Source: Ascidia mentula
Lineage: Eukaryota; Chordata; Ascidiacea; Phlebobranchia; Ascidiidae
Length of the DNA stretch: 64,000 nt
NCBI GenBank assembly: GCA_947561715.1
Contig: OX387201.1
Span: forward strand, 21,838,001-21,902,000
Reading direction: 5' to 3'
Shown here: positions 47,881-58,804 of the stretch, piece by piece
Layout: each line of letters opens with the position of its first letter
How positions within the stretch are numbered: the first letter of the stretch is position 1
Notes under the pieces: generated by a model
What the model was told of the DNA's origin: nothing
Seen by the model: only the letters and a program-made list of their open reading frames with translations
Databases searched by the model: none
Program-made: the position numbers and the translations under genes

Positions 47881-48121
47881 GTGTACACTGTTAACAAAAA
47901 AGGTGGTATATGCCACCTTTTTGGTGGTTCACCACTTCCACCTTTAGGGTGAAAGAGACAATTCCACCCTTAAAGTGAGTTTTTTAACCACCTAAATTTG
48001 GTGGAAATATCAACAACAAAACACCTTTTTATGTTGGTGGTTAGGTTGAAACTGCCTTTACTTGTAATTCATTTGTTGCACACCACTTATTTTACTTAGT
48101 TTTATTGGTTTGCCACTGCTG

Positions 48122-50231
48122 TCACAATTTGTTGACGAAACGAACCACCGACAGTGGTGGTCTGACATTTGGCAATTTGTACACATAAACAGCCAAGAAG
48201 GTGAGACATTTGTTTAACGATGGCGAAAAATTGATGTCAAATATCCAGTGTAGCGACATTATTAGCATTATAGCAGACTGAACAGACAAAACATCTTGTA
48301 TCATGCACCCGTCCACTGAAACAGTTATTGTTTTTGTAGCCGAACAAAACAATATAGTTGGATATGGTGTCTTGGCATCCTAGAAGAAAAACAGCAAATA
48401 AAATATCTTTTCTACACAGTTGCAAAAGAGCTTACCTTATCAATTGCCACAAGATCTTCTACATTTTCATTGAAGATCGTGGGTAAGGCCAAATAATTGC
48501 TGTCCTCACCTTTAAAATATTGTTCTTTAGATCAGCCGTTTCAAACTTCTTTTTAAAGCAACCCTTATTTTTCACAATTAATATTTTTTAAATTCTCACG
48601 ACAAAAAAAACATTTGTAATGACCCACAGTGTGGTAAAATACTGATTTTTGTTTGTCTCATAGAAGGTCAATGGCCAGCATAATAAAAACAGTACAGAAA
48701 TGGTCACAACTTTTTGGGATGACATTATAACATTGTTGTTGGAAATAATTGTGTTAACAGTTTATAAAAAGCCACTGTGTTATTATAATGCCCCAAAAAT
48801 TGTGATTATTTCCAGTGTTTTATAACTGTGCAGTTTGTGAAAATGGAAAAGCACAAACTAACTTGAAAGCTGCCTTATAGCTTCGGTCACATTCTTCCAT
48901 TTGATATATCTGAATGACTTGAACAGTATTTCCTCATTTTGAACAGCCAATTGGGTTTTGATTAACATTTCCATTTCATTTGTTACCTGTTTAACAGTAA
49001 TGGTTATTTTGGTTAACATTACACAAAGTTAGTGATGAAACCTCGTACCCAGCGAAGTTTTTTTAGTGGTGGATATTCCTCCAAAACATCTTTGACTGCT
49101 TTGCCTCTTACTATATCTATCCTTCTATGACTAAAGGTGCGCTTCATTCTGTCCTCAATGCCTTCCAATGAGGGATTGGCTTTCTTTGACTCATTTAGCA
49201 ACCATTTTTTGTGCGAATGCAAAGTACTTTCATTTTCACCTTGCATTGTATCAAAGTTTTCTTTCTAAAATGCAAAAACTACAGTCAAACTTTCACAAAA
49301 ATATGACTTACATGTACAACAAACCAAATCAGTCTTTCTCCTCTTGCTAAATTCCTCATTGCTAACTTCAACTTCTTTTCGTTTTTCATGCCCATATTTT
49401 AGCCTCATTTTATTCCGATAATCGGAGGTAGTAAGGTTCCTTCTGTTATCCTTGAACTTATTTATTAAAGAATTTTTCCACAGGGCCTAAAGTATGGCCA
49501 ATGTTAAAATGAATAACAAATTGCTTGACTAATAGGATTTTTCATACATAATGGCATCCTGCTGAAAACCGGTCCCGTAACACAGGGTATTTGTCAATCA
49601 AACCTTGAAGTACACTGTTATATTGTTGCCTCTCTGGGTACCTTAACAACATACATAGCACACAAACAATGTTAAGTTTAGTTTGAACTAAAGTGCAACA
49701 CTTACATGGTGTGGGCAGACAAGTCGTGGTACAAAATATTCACAATTTTTCTCCGAAGGCCTGGGGGTACTGGATGGCCGAATTGCATTTTTTTTATTGC
49801 TTCATTAATTTCCGAGGGAAATGCAGGCAATTCATGAGTAAGTGGCCACTTTTTGGTGCTTGAAGTTGGCAGTTCAAATGACAAATCGGACTCTGAAGAT
49901 ATTGGCACAGTTGCTTCTGAACCAACTATGGAGGATGTATCAACATTAATACCTACAAACAAAAATGTAGATTACAAGCCACAAAATATCTCAGTTTAAT
50001 ATCTCCCACCATCAACAACCCTCAACTTTGCAGGGGGTTCAGGTATATTGCCTTCACAGTCAACCCAATCTTCAAACGTAGTGTCGAAGAACTGGAGTAT
50101 GCGGTTCTCCAACTTTATTCCAAATAATTTTTCAACAGGTTCAACACCACAAGTTTTCAAATTTGAATTCAAAATCCTCTTGGATCTTGATAGGTTATGT
50201 GATACATTTTGTATAAATACTAAACTTCTAC
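48122..50231 (-). CDS. CACTA accessory protein, SAMD3-like
   Basis: Minus-strand exon-like blocks: about 50011-50231 (SNLKTCGVEPVEKLFG...FEDWVDCEGNIP), 49702-49962 (PPGLRRKIVNILYHDLSAHT), about 49520-49640 (YPERQQYNSVLQGLIDKYPV), about 49324-49488 (NYR-type basic block with SDYRNKMRLKYG), 49019-49246 (DRMKRTFSHRRIDIVRG, VLEEYPPLKK) and 48122-48390 (ILFCSATKTITVSVDGC, MSLHWIFDINF). Their order and motifs recall animal uncharacterised SAMD3-like proteins that lack known catalytic residues. It lies downstream of the transposase in the same direction. A role like the second CACTA protein (binding subterminal repeats) is inference. Exon borders are approximate. Confidence 0.6.
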
Positions 50232-50389
50232 AATGGTGAAGACATTAATTAGTCAAGACTCATGTTTGTTTTGAAAACAAACCACACACATCAAACAAGT
50301 AAAAGTACTCAATAGGAAACTTAACAGGCTGGAAAGCTCACTTTATAAAATAAAAGACATAAAAAGATGTTTCCCAAAGTTTTAAATAT

Positions 50390-50700
50390 TATAAACAATA
50401 AACTGCACACATTGTTTCAACATGCAAGGTCTCATCATTGCAGCTGGTGAATGTTGCACTGGACTTGCTCGTAAGCCAGCTGAGAACAAATATTTCACTT
50501 TGTGGTAGTACAGTCTATTCAGTACTCATGTGTACTCAACAGATTGTACAGCCACAAAGTGGCAGAATTTGTACCTGGCTGACTTACCAGCTGGTTGAGC
50601 GCAACATTCACCAGCTGCAATGAGACCATTTAGGTTGAAACAGTGTGTGCACTTTTCTCTGCAGCTAAACACTGTGTTGTTTGAACAGTTTAAAAATCAA
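50390..50700. mobile_element. degenerate inverted hammerhead-element pair
   Basis: Minus-strand 50404-50450 and plus-strand 50610-50665 both resemble the hammerhead segment of the 54.7-55.5 kb element: AGCTGCA, ATGAGACC, GTTGAAACA and, in the second, the closing TGCAGCT of stem I. The catalytic core is altered in both. An older relative inside the same CACTA element. Confidence 0.55.
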
Positions 50701-51923
50701 TTAAAGCACATTTAGGACAATAAACATGCAGACTCTGGTTGGAAAGCACTGTTGTACATTGTTGCGTTTTAATGCGTGTTCTTCTGTAAACTCCGTAATC
50801 CGACACCAATCAGGTAATCAATCTTGTATTAAGATGGCTGAAACGTACGCAGCAGTCCAAATGAAACCACAAGTAGAATGGAATAATCATGCAAGCCAAT
50901 GTGGCCCATATAAAGCATGAACACAAGTCACAAGTGCCCGCTAGGCATGTCAGGGCGGAACAACAGGTTACAGCACTTTATAGTCCTTTATTGTTTTAGA
51001 GCCAGGGCGGTCGTTGTTTAAAGGTCTGTAATTATTACTCTACCACGTTTAGTTTGACCTTTGTACGTGGAAACCCGGTCACGAATATAAACAGTTCCAA
51101 TATTACAATTTTCATATTAATATACACTGTGTTCGCTACACTTGCCCTTTCGTGCGAAATGTTTCATTATCAATTTAAAACCACACCAAAGTTTTGGTAA
51201 CAAAGGTAATAGTCGCAATCAATTCCAAAACCGACGCAACACACACAAAAATAAAATTGCTTGATGTATGTGAAATAAACGATCACAAGTTGCGTCAACG
51301 TTGTTATTGAATCCGATGTTTGGTGTGGTCTCGCAGGGTTCGTAAGCTTGTACAGTTCATGGTTCAATTTGTTGTACTGAAAAATACAAACAAAGAAGAA
51401 GAGTATATTCACAAAATAAGGCGTTTATGAAAATTGCGTGCTGCGTTAGAAAAAAAAAAATAGATTTGAAATTATAGTGTACCACAATTCCATCGCATTA
51501 TAGCTTGCGCAACAAATGCTTGCATTTTCTCTTGGGTCGATAGAAAAAATAAGTATGTGTAAGTGTGTGTTCAGGAAAGAACGACCCGCATGCGACTTAA
51601 AAATGCGCGTATATATATAAAATAACGGCTCAGCTGTATGGCCTTCAAAAAGTAATTGGCTCATATCTCGTACATGTAAAAAGTGTTCATCAGTCAGTAT
51701 ATATGTATGTATAAAAATGCTGGCCTTGCAAAAGTAATAAAAAAATTTTTCCGTTATCCTCAATGCCAGTTTTGGAATAATGCTGTGGTAAAAGCACGTC
51801 ACACCATACAGGTAGTACAATATAGGGCAATAATATTAATATGAAAATTTCCAATATTACAATTTTCATATTAATATACACTGTGTTCGCTACAACATAC
51901 AAATAAGGTTAAAATAGAACACA
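50701..51923. other. non-coding part of the CACTA element
   Basis: No supported exon. Identical 46-bp direct repeats at 51095-51140 and 51849-51894 bracket about 700 bp; the second lies beside an inverted copy of its own centre (ATATTAATATGAAAATT). Confidence 0.5.
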
Positions 51924-54270
51924 TTATTCAGCACTAGTTTCCTCACACGGTATGGAGTAACGCATTCGTATTAACTGCCGTTCACCAACATTATACACAT
52001 CAAGAGCATGTTGACACAATTCTTTTCCTACCTCCAGTAAATGCCAATGTGAAGTAGGAGAAACATGGTATGAATGGTAATGACAATCAAATTGCTCAAC
52101 ACACCAAATTTTCCCCAACATTAGCCAACAATTATTATGTATTAGGTTTTCACATTCAAAAAACACATACTCATTGTTAATTATGTCAATTACGTACATA
52201 TCACCAATTTTGTAATGTCCACAGTCTATGTGAACTTCACTTGCAACTGTAAGAGTAGCAATGTTATTATCTAAGTTGCACAAAACTTTAAGTTGAGGAA
52301 AATTTTGCACTACTTTCTCTGACAATAATCGGTAGGTCACACATACAAGTAGCTTCTGACTGTTCCCAGCATTTTCTGAGCTGGACTCTGTTGGAAATGG
52401 TGCGACAAACATTACGGTAGTTGTGAGACTGTCTTATCACTTTTTTAAGTATTTGATGAAATGCTTCAAAGCGCATACACCATAGTCTCCGTAGTGGTCC
52501 AAACTTAAAAATCATTCGAGGGTAATGCAACAAATGGTGGAATTTTGGTGTAATGTAGGTTGGTGCAAAATCTATGAAGATCAAATAAAATTCATGCACA
52601 AGTGAATCCAAATAACTAATCCAACCTGGAGCAATTTCAGGTGCCATAACTATGTCACAAATTTTTGCCAAAAGCAAATAGACCTTCCAAGCAAGGCATT
52701 CCTTTGGTACACGATTTCCTATTAAAAATGGTAAAACTCTAAATAGACACCACATTTGGGATGCACTTGCGCTTTGCCCAGTCCCCCTTATCCATGCAGT
52801 TGGCTTGTTTTTTATGTCACTGTTACCAAACTTAAATTTGGACAAATCAATTTGAACCTGGTTTCGGGCCAAAATCCTTTCATTAATTAGACAATTTATA
52901 ACTGCTTTGACTGTAGCAGGGATGACTCCTTCAAACAGATCGTGCATAATATCTGGTGGAAGTGAATCTAGCACTGAAAATGATTGCAAGGAAGAAAACG
53001 GTGGGAAAGATCGCACTCCATACACAGATATAAGTGGATCTTCTTCTACTGATTGCATGTGGTACAAATGGGTTTCAGTCGTGCGAACACAAAACTGGGA
53101 TTCATGATGCTTTATTTTTATATCATTGTACTCGCACAAACAAAACCTACAAATATTACCACTGCTGAAACACCTTCTGAATCCTCCTATGTCATGACTT
53201 CCTAAGTTATCTGCAGATATCGTGCTTAATCCTCCAAAAAAAATTTTCGAAGATTTATCAGGCAAAACAATGTTTATGCCACATTGTTCGAGTTGTAAAA
53301 GGTCGTCTTCCAGTCTTTTAAGCACTGGTTTGTAACCAAACTTTTTGATAGCTGAACTTTTAACCACTATTAACAAGTGAATGTTCCTTAAATTAGACCT
53401 GTATTTCGGTTCTATGTTTCCAACAGTATAATAAAAACACAATATCTTGTGTATCCCACGTGAGCTACCAATTGGGTTACATAGTTCTAATTCGTCACAG
53501 TATAAGTGGATTCTCAAAAAATCCCTGTTGCCTTGAAAATATTTATCACAAGAAAATGTGTTTCCATCTGAATAGTCACACAGTATGGATGAATCTCTAT
53601 TATTTGACTTGAACATACTTGAAAGCACATCAACATGAGATAGGTAAGTTTTCATGGTTTCTAAAATTGGAACGTATTGAAATGAAATACCTTCGTCAAG
53701 TGAAATTGTTAAAGATTCAACAAATCCTACAGTCTGGCAAAATCTTCTGTAATTTGCTTCACTCTTTAAGGTGTCCCACATTAGTTCAACATCAGGGACA
53801 CAGTATGGTAAACTGTCATGGTATGCACCCAAAAGCCCCACAACTCCATCCATAATGGATTTAAAAACCGAAATGGGCAAAGTAAACTTTTCCCGACACA
53901 TTAAACAGAATAAAGCAAATTTATTCTGAAATGACAAACTTAACTGTGATGTGTGGTGTACAGATTCAACATCAGATTCCATTGCATCATCAACAGTTGT
54001 TCTGTTAGTTGCATCAATACGTGCAGAGATACTTGCATGGTTATTAATGGTTGTATTATTAGATGCACTGTTATGTCGTAAGTCATGATGTCTGTACAAA
54101 TGCATTCGGTATGCATGATAGGAGGAGGATCTTGCTACACAATTTCCTACTTTGCATTTAAGACCACATTGGTATTCTCTTTTACTATGCTCTATTCTCA
54201 GATGGTGCAACAAAAGTTGCACGGAAGAACTTGTGACAGAGCACGATTCTAATGGACATGGAATTGGCAT
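51924..54270 (-). CDS. CACTA/CMC transposase-like protein with C2H2 finger
   Basis: The frame from 54270 to 52288 (660 codons) starts MPIPCPLESCSVTSS with a Cys/His zinc-finger-like region, then ADNLGSHDIGGFRRCF with CRFCLCEYND, LPPDIMHDLFEGVIP (Asp of the catalytic set) and FGPLRRLWCMRFEAFHQILK (Glu), the conserved end of animal CACTA-type transposases. The C-terminal part continues in another frame at 51924-52412 (from about LLVCVTYRLLSEKVV through GKIWCVEQFDCHYHSYH), so a frame change or a small intron lies in 52288-52412. If it is a frameshift, the transposase is broken once. Confidence 0.75.
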
Positions 54271-54723
54271 CGTGCTGTTAAACGGAATACTTTAGCTTTT
54301 GTAATACACGGGTTGTGCTACTAGTTTTCTAAATAAATAAATAAATAATAGGACGTGCCTTGTCGTGCCAATCGCGTTAAGTGCCGGCTCGCCAAGTTAT
54401 AAACACCAACTGTACTTACCCAACTGGATTCTCCTTGGCACGTTCAGTTATGATTACGCTTACGCTGGCGACAAAATGACCTGTGCTAATGTCAAAGTAA
54501 TGACCCGGATGTGCTTATTAAGCTTTATTATTTATAACCCGGATGATGTGACTTGCATTAAATGTATCTGCGAAATCCAGTGACCTCTATGTTTAATAGA
54601 GATCAGTGGTGAAACCATGCATCTTTACTATCATATAATACTAATAATTAACACTTGCCGAACTTTTCATTATTCCAAAACAATAAAATTCCGAAAAAGG
54701 GAATTGGAAAAAAAATCTTAACC
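54271..54723. other. 5' region of the CACTA transposase gene
   Basis: No coding feature supported. Contains a short (AAAT)n run at about 54329-54349. Confidence 0.4.
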
Positions 54724-54736
54724 AAGGAAAAAATAT
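54724..54736. repeat. 13-bp target duplication, left copy
   Basis: AAGGAAAAAATAT, repeated at 55499-55511 on the other side of the ribozyme element. Confidence 0.85.
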
Positions 54737-54745
54737 TTGTGTATA

Positions 54746-54798
54746 AGCTGCAGACAGATGGCCACTGTTTCGACCTAAAAGGTCTCATCAGTGCAGCT
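54746..54798 (-). ncRNA. type-I hammerhead ribozyme A
   Basis: 53 nt on the minus strand, same sequence as copies B-D: stem I AGCUGCA/UGCAGCU, core CUGAUGA, stem II GACC/GGUC, GAA, stem III ACAG/CUGU, cleavage-site C. Confidence 0.9.
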
Positions 54799-55029
54799 GG
54801 TGTGACTATCAGACGACTTTGCTGACCAAACGGCCAAGCAAAGACTTCCACTTTGTGGTGACTATACAGTCACCGTCATCCGTTGGGCACCAAACTAGGT
54901 GCAACCTTACGGAGCAAACAAGGTGGAAACACTACGGCCAAGCAAGCTCAACCAATAGTGCCGTCAGGCCCCGTGTCACAATAATCATATGATAAGCAAT
55001 GTGGAGCCAATAATATGAATTTGTGTATA

Positions 55030-55082
55030 AGCTGCAGACAGATGGCCACTGTTTCGACCTAAAAGGTCTCATCAGTGCAGCT
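55030..55082 (-). ncRNA. type-I hammerhead ribozyme B
   Basis: Minus-strand copy exactly 284 bp from copy A with the same stems and core. Its stem I begins at the inversion point of the element. Confidence 0.9.
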
Positions 55083-55120
55083 TGGCCGTTTGGTCAGCAA
55101 AGTCGTCTGATAGTCACACC

Positions 55121-55173
55121 AGCTGCACTGATGAGACCTTTTAGGTCGAAACAGTGGCCATCTGTCTGCAGCT
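55121..55173 (+). ncRNA. type-I hammerhead ribozyme C
   Basis: Stem I 55121-55127 with 55167-55173; core CUGAUGA 55128-55134; stem II 55135-55138 with 55144-55147 around loop UUUUA; GAA 55148-55150; stem III 55151-55154 with 55162-55165 around a seven-base loop; predicted cleavage after C at 55166. Every invariant core base is present. Confidence 0.92.
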
Positions 55174-55404
55174 TATACACAAATTCATATTATTGGCTCC
55201 ACATTGCTTATCATATGATTATTGTGACACGGGGCCTGACGGCACTATTGGTTGAGCTTGCTTGGCCGTAGTGTTTCCACCTTGTTTGCTCCGTAAGGTT
55301 GCACCTAGTTTGGTGCCCAACGGATGACGGTGACTGTATAGTCACCACAAAGTGGAAGTCTTTGCTTGGCCGTTTGGTCAGCAAAGTCGTCTGATAGTCA
55401 CACC

Positions 55405-55457
55405 AGCTGCACTGATGAGACCTTTTAGGTCGAAACAGTGGCCATCTGTCTGCAGCT
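55405..55457 (+). ncRNA. type-I hammerhead ribozyme D
   Basis: Plus-strand copy 284 bp after copy C with identical stems and core; predicted cleavage after position 55450. Confidence 0.92.
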
Positions 55458-55511
55458 TATACACAAATTCATATTATTGGCTCCACATTGCTTATCATAA
55501 GGAAAAAATAT

Positions 55512-55763
55512 GGTGACAACGAAAACGACACGAGTGGGGTAGAAAAACTTAAATAATTTTTCGAGAAGTTTGTCCTGAGGTTATAAACTGCCGTTATAAG
55601 AAGGTGCTCTGCTAAATTCCACCTTTTATTTCTGTAAAGAAGGTGGAAAATATGGAAAATTAACGTTGTTGTAATGTATCTACCCTCAGAAAAAGGTGGA
55701 TTGAATAAATTTACCCACAAAAAGGTGGAACTGAAAAACGTTCCACCTTTTTCATTTACAGTG
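55512..55763. repeat. right subterminal repeats of the CACTA element
   Basis: Several CCACCTTTT/AAAAGGTGG motifs in both orientations up to the terminal CAGTG. The left end (47890-48060) has a similar cluster. Confidence 0.7.
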
Positions 55764-57277
55764 TAGGCCATTGAATAACACGTGCACAACATAAAGGTGT
55801 TGCAATATGAAGCAGATGTGTTTGTGAATGAAACATGTTTTCGCGTTCCTTGTGTTAATCATATTGGCTATGTCGCAATTACAGCAGTATACTAAATACT
55901 TATGGCGCCATATTTGAATGTGCTTGTTGTACAAAAACAAGAAAAACTATTGCATTATCTTGTATAAGTTAAAGTTTCTGCTGCAAGCTTTGTAGACAAT
56001 AATTATTGGTGTTAAGTGGTTTGTAAAACCGTTTTGCAGATTATGTAGTGATGAAATTGTTTCGGTAATTAGCCTGTAAACAATCACCAAGAAGTGAACA
56101 TAATTACGACAAATGGAACTACGCTCATCCTATGCAAAAAACCTCCATACCATTTCTATTATCTTTTAGTGCGGATCCTGTGGGTTGAACTAAAAGTCAT
56201 GCAATTGTTATTCGTGACCAGCGTAAGAGTCCAGGATCTATTTTTGAAGCGCATAACAAACACCTAAAAGGTGCCGCGAAACTGAAATCTGTGGATGTCG
56301 CTGAAAGACATGGCTACTTCAAGGGAATAATAAAGGACAGTATTCAGTTATTTCTTGATATTCCTTAGGAGACGCAGTAATATTTCATGCAATAGCATGA
56401 TAGGCAGGATCGCCCCACTGCGCAGGTCCTTGCTTGGCGATCACAGCTAACGTATCGCGATCATGAGGTTTTCAGGCTTGGCAGCCCAGGCAATGCAGCC
56501 CAGCTGGATCAGCCACTGCATTGCCTGGGCTGCCAAGCCTGAAAACCTCATGATGATATTCCTTAGGAGTGTTTAAAATCGGATGTTTACTTTGCGTTTG
56601 CCAGCAGGATTTGGTTCCAATATACTTTAAGTGAATTTGTAGTCTAATTTTGCCTTGGTTTGTCCACAGTATAGTGTGCAAATGGTGTGGTGTTGTACCC
56701 AAAGCACGAGTGAGTGTGCTTTTCGAAAACAAAATTTTCCAATTCGAACCATATCCGTAAATTACGGAAAGTTGCTCGAGTACCACCCAAAATGCCGTCG
56801 CGTACCACTAGTGGAACGGGTTCCACCGATCGGTAAACACTACTTTCTAATTTTGCTTTTAAATTTTGTCTTGAAAAAGGACGTTTGTTCTTTCAGAAAA
56901 TTGGTGATCCAATCTTCGATGTAATTTACCTCCATTCCAAACTACCAATCTACCACAGATATATTGCAGTTTTCAGATTTTATTTTGGTGTATTTACAAC
57001 TGGGTAACTTAGAGGCCATTTTAACGTTGCCTTTGCCAATTTTGAAATAAAAACATTTTGAACCTTCTAGTTATACAACACGTACATACATGATATACAT
57101 GAATCATACCGACAACAGTGGGTTTCCCCAAGTTGTGCAAATAGTTAATGCACAAAATATTGACCGAAAAAGAACTTTTGGTGGGAAACGAAGAAATAAT
57201 TTTAGCAAACAGAAACTGATCGGTGAAACAATCTTGTTGCATCTATTTGCTCATCCATGAAAAATTTTCCGGTTTCT
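55764..57277. other. right-arm intergenic DNA with empty sites
   Basis: Mirrors 33297-34869 and 17766-18468. It holds the unoccupied Penelope target (about 55890-55912), the unoccupied Polinton target (about 56325-56340) and the 183-bp hairpin insertion. Confidence 0.75.
56372..56554. mobile_element. 183-bp insertion with perfect hairpin
   Basis: Flanked by the 15-bp duplication GATATTCCTTAGGAG (56357-56371 and 56555-56569), present once on the left arm (about 18430-18446, reverse). It contains a perfect 37-bp inverted repeat (56462-56498 and 56516-56552) with a 17-base loop. No coding capacity; the long duplication suggests a target-primed retroelement or similar, but no known family is recognised. 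Confidence 0.75.
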
Positions 57278-58804
57278 TATACCACGGGATACAAGGCACA
57301 CCCAGCAATGTTGCAATTATTTGCTCTGTGTTTGGCGATTTTCATGTAACCGTTTTCGTCGTCGATTCCCCAACTGTGAAGGTATATAAAAAGTTGACAA
57401 ACAATAAAAATGACATTTAAACTATGTCAATGCATTTCTCACTGCCACAGTTTTGTATGAAGCGCACAAAACCAATTCAAATATCCTACAAATAGTGTAT
57501 AGGAAAAATTTATACCTGTTCTTTATAATCCAGTACTTGTCTTCACCACGTGGTTTGCTCTGATCTCGTCCAAAACCAACGACCAACACAGCATGACGCA
57601 ACGCATCTTTGTTTTGAGGGTTAAATCCCTTCACCCATTTCGGATCGTAAAAAATGTCTGCAAGACGAATGTTTTTAATCAAGAAAATTGATTCTGTGGT
57701 TTTCCTTGCACTGACATACCTTGATAATATGTGTGACGATAAAACATGTGCGTACTGGAAGCAACCAAACTCACTGCAACTGGACCAACTTTAGCCACAA
57801 TTTTCTCCAACTCCTGTTCGTCACCAGGGGTAATTTTCTTCCATTCTTCTACACGGGCCGCTGGTTCTAAGTCATTTTTCCAAACTCCTTTCTGTACAAA
57901 CGTTATTCAAATTTAGTAATGTGGGGGCGATTTTAACAACTGAGTAAATGATAAACAGTATTTGACCGACCTTTCCAGTATAAGGGTACAGATCATCTCG
58001 AGTAATGCCATTTTCCTTGATATAATCAAACGCCCATTCCAACCTGCCTGGTCTGTCACCTTTATCCAGGCAATCGACTAATTGTTGTTCGGAAAGTTTA
58101 ACCAATTTCCCGTTCTTGATTTTATGATGTGATTCAACGGCTGCTACCTGTGTAAACACAAAGAGTTACCGTTTTACCAAATCAAGTTGTTCAAGCACTT
58201 TTATGGAATGATTCCACTGACTGACAGTTATTTACTTGCGGTAGTTTCCGTAAATATTTAAAACTTTGCCCACAACACTTTAGTGATTCGAAATACTTAC
58301 TGCAGCAAATATCCAGCCACATGGGAGTTGCATCTGATCCTGTACAGATGTTACACAACCAGAATCACGCCAGTCAAAATAGGAATTCTCCTGTGGCTTC
58401 AAAGAACGTGCAACTTGTGCAATTTCTGTCTCATCGAATGCAGCTTGAAATTTTCTAACTAAAAATATACATCTTAACGTCTTAACACGTTTGGTTTCCC
58501 AAATTCGCCATATGCAATAAACTTGGTCAATCTGAAAGAGCTTACACAACAAATGTCTCCGATCGACAACCTCGTCCTTCATTAAATGCAAACCATCCTC
58601 CAATGGTGCCGCAACTTGCAACATAGTTTTGCTCAGTGTAAATCTAACCAGACGGTGAAGTAATGCTCCTTCTGCTGATGGACTGCGTTCTTTGTATGAA
58701 TAAATCCTTCCCACGCATTGCAATGCCATCACATGATGCCAACGACGAATTAACAAATACGGTTTACCTTTAATGCTAACTACATGTAAAAGAAATTTAA
58801 ACAT
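57278..58804 (-). CDS. gene B: mirror copy of gene A, Cys-less C1A peptidase-like
   Basis: Minus-strand exons: a 5' block ending at 58301 (open from 58804), 57971-58147, 57720-57891, 57516-57657 and 57278-57373. The first block starts MFKFLLHVVSIKGKPYLL and stays open for about 168 codons into SVQDQMQLPCGWIFAA, so the unusual N-terminal part and the peptidase exon form one frame here. As in gene A, the nucleophile position is Gly while Gln, His (LRHAVLVVGFG) and Asn (KNSWG) remain. The I29 propeptide is replaced by the unassigned sequence. Both copies share the Cys loss, so it predates the inverted duplication; the frame is better preserved here than in gene A. Confidence 0.7.

Larger units (their letters stand above)
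54737..55498. mobile_element. hammerhead retrozyme, inverted pair of tandem dimers
   Basis: A 762-bp insertion inside the CACTA element, flanked by AAGGAAAAAATAT. It consists of a left half on the minus strand and a right half on the plus strand, meeting near 55082. Each half has two hammerhead ribozymes exactly 284 bp apart, so each would release one 284-nt monomer on self-cleavage. It has no open reading frame of its own. This fits metazoan retrozymes, short non-autonomous elements thought to use Penelope-type machinery. The inverted head-to-head form is unusual. Confidence 0.85.
47886..55763 (-). mobile_element. CACTA/CMC-type DNA transposon (7.9 kb)
   Basis: Ends CACTGTTAAC...AAAAAGGTGG on the left and, inverted, CACTGTAAATGAAAAAGGTG on the right, flanked by TA duplications (47884-47885 and 55764-55765). 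The left arm (about 34869) shows the undisrupted target with one TA. Both subterminal regions carry many copies of AAGGTGGAA/CCACCTTTTT in both orientations, as expected for transposase-binding subterminal repeats of CACTA elements. It encodes a transposase-like protein and a second multi-exon protein on the minus strand. The 2-bp TA duplication is closer to the Mirage branch than to plant CACTA elements (3 bp); branch assignment is tentative. Confidence 0.85.

Noticed and set aside
56462-56552. Hammerhead in the 183-bp hairpin insertion
   Set aside because: A CTGATC occurs in the loop on one strand, but no GAAA and no core order follow.
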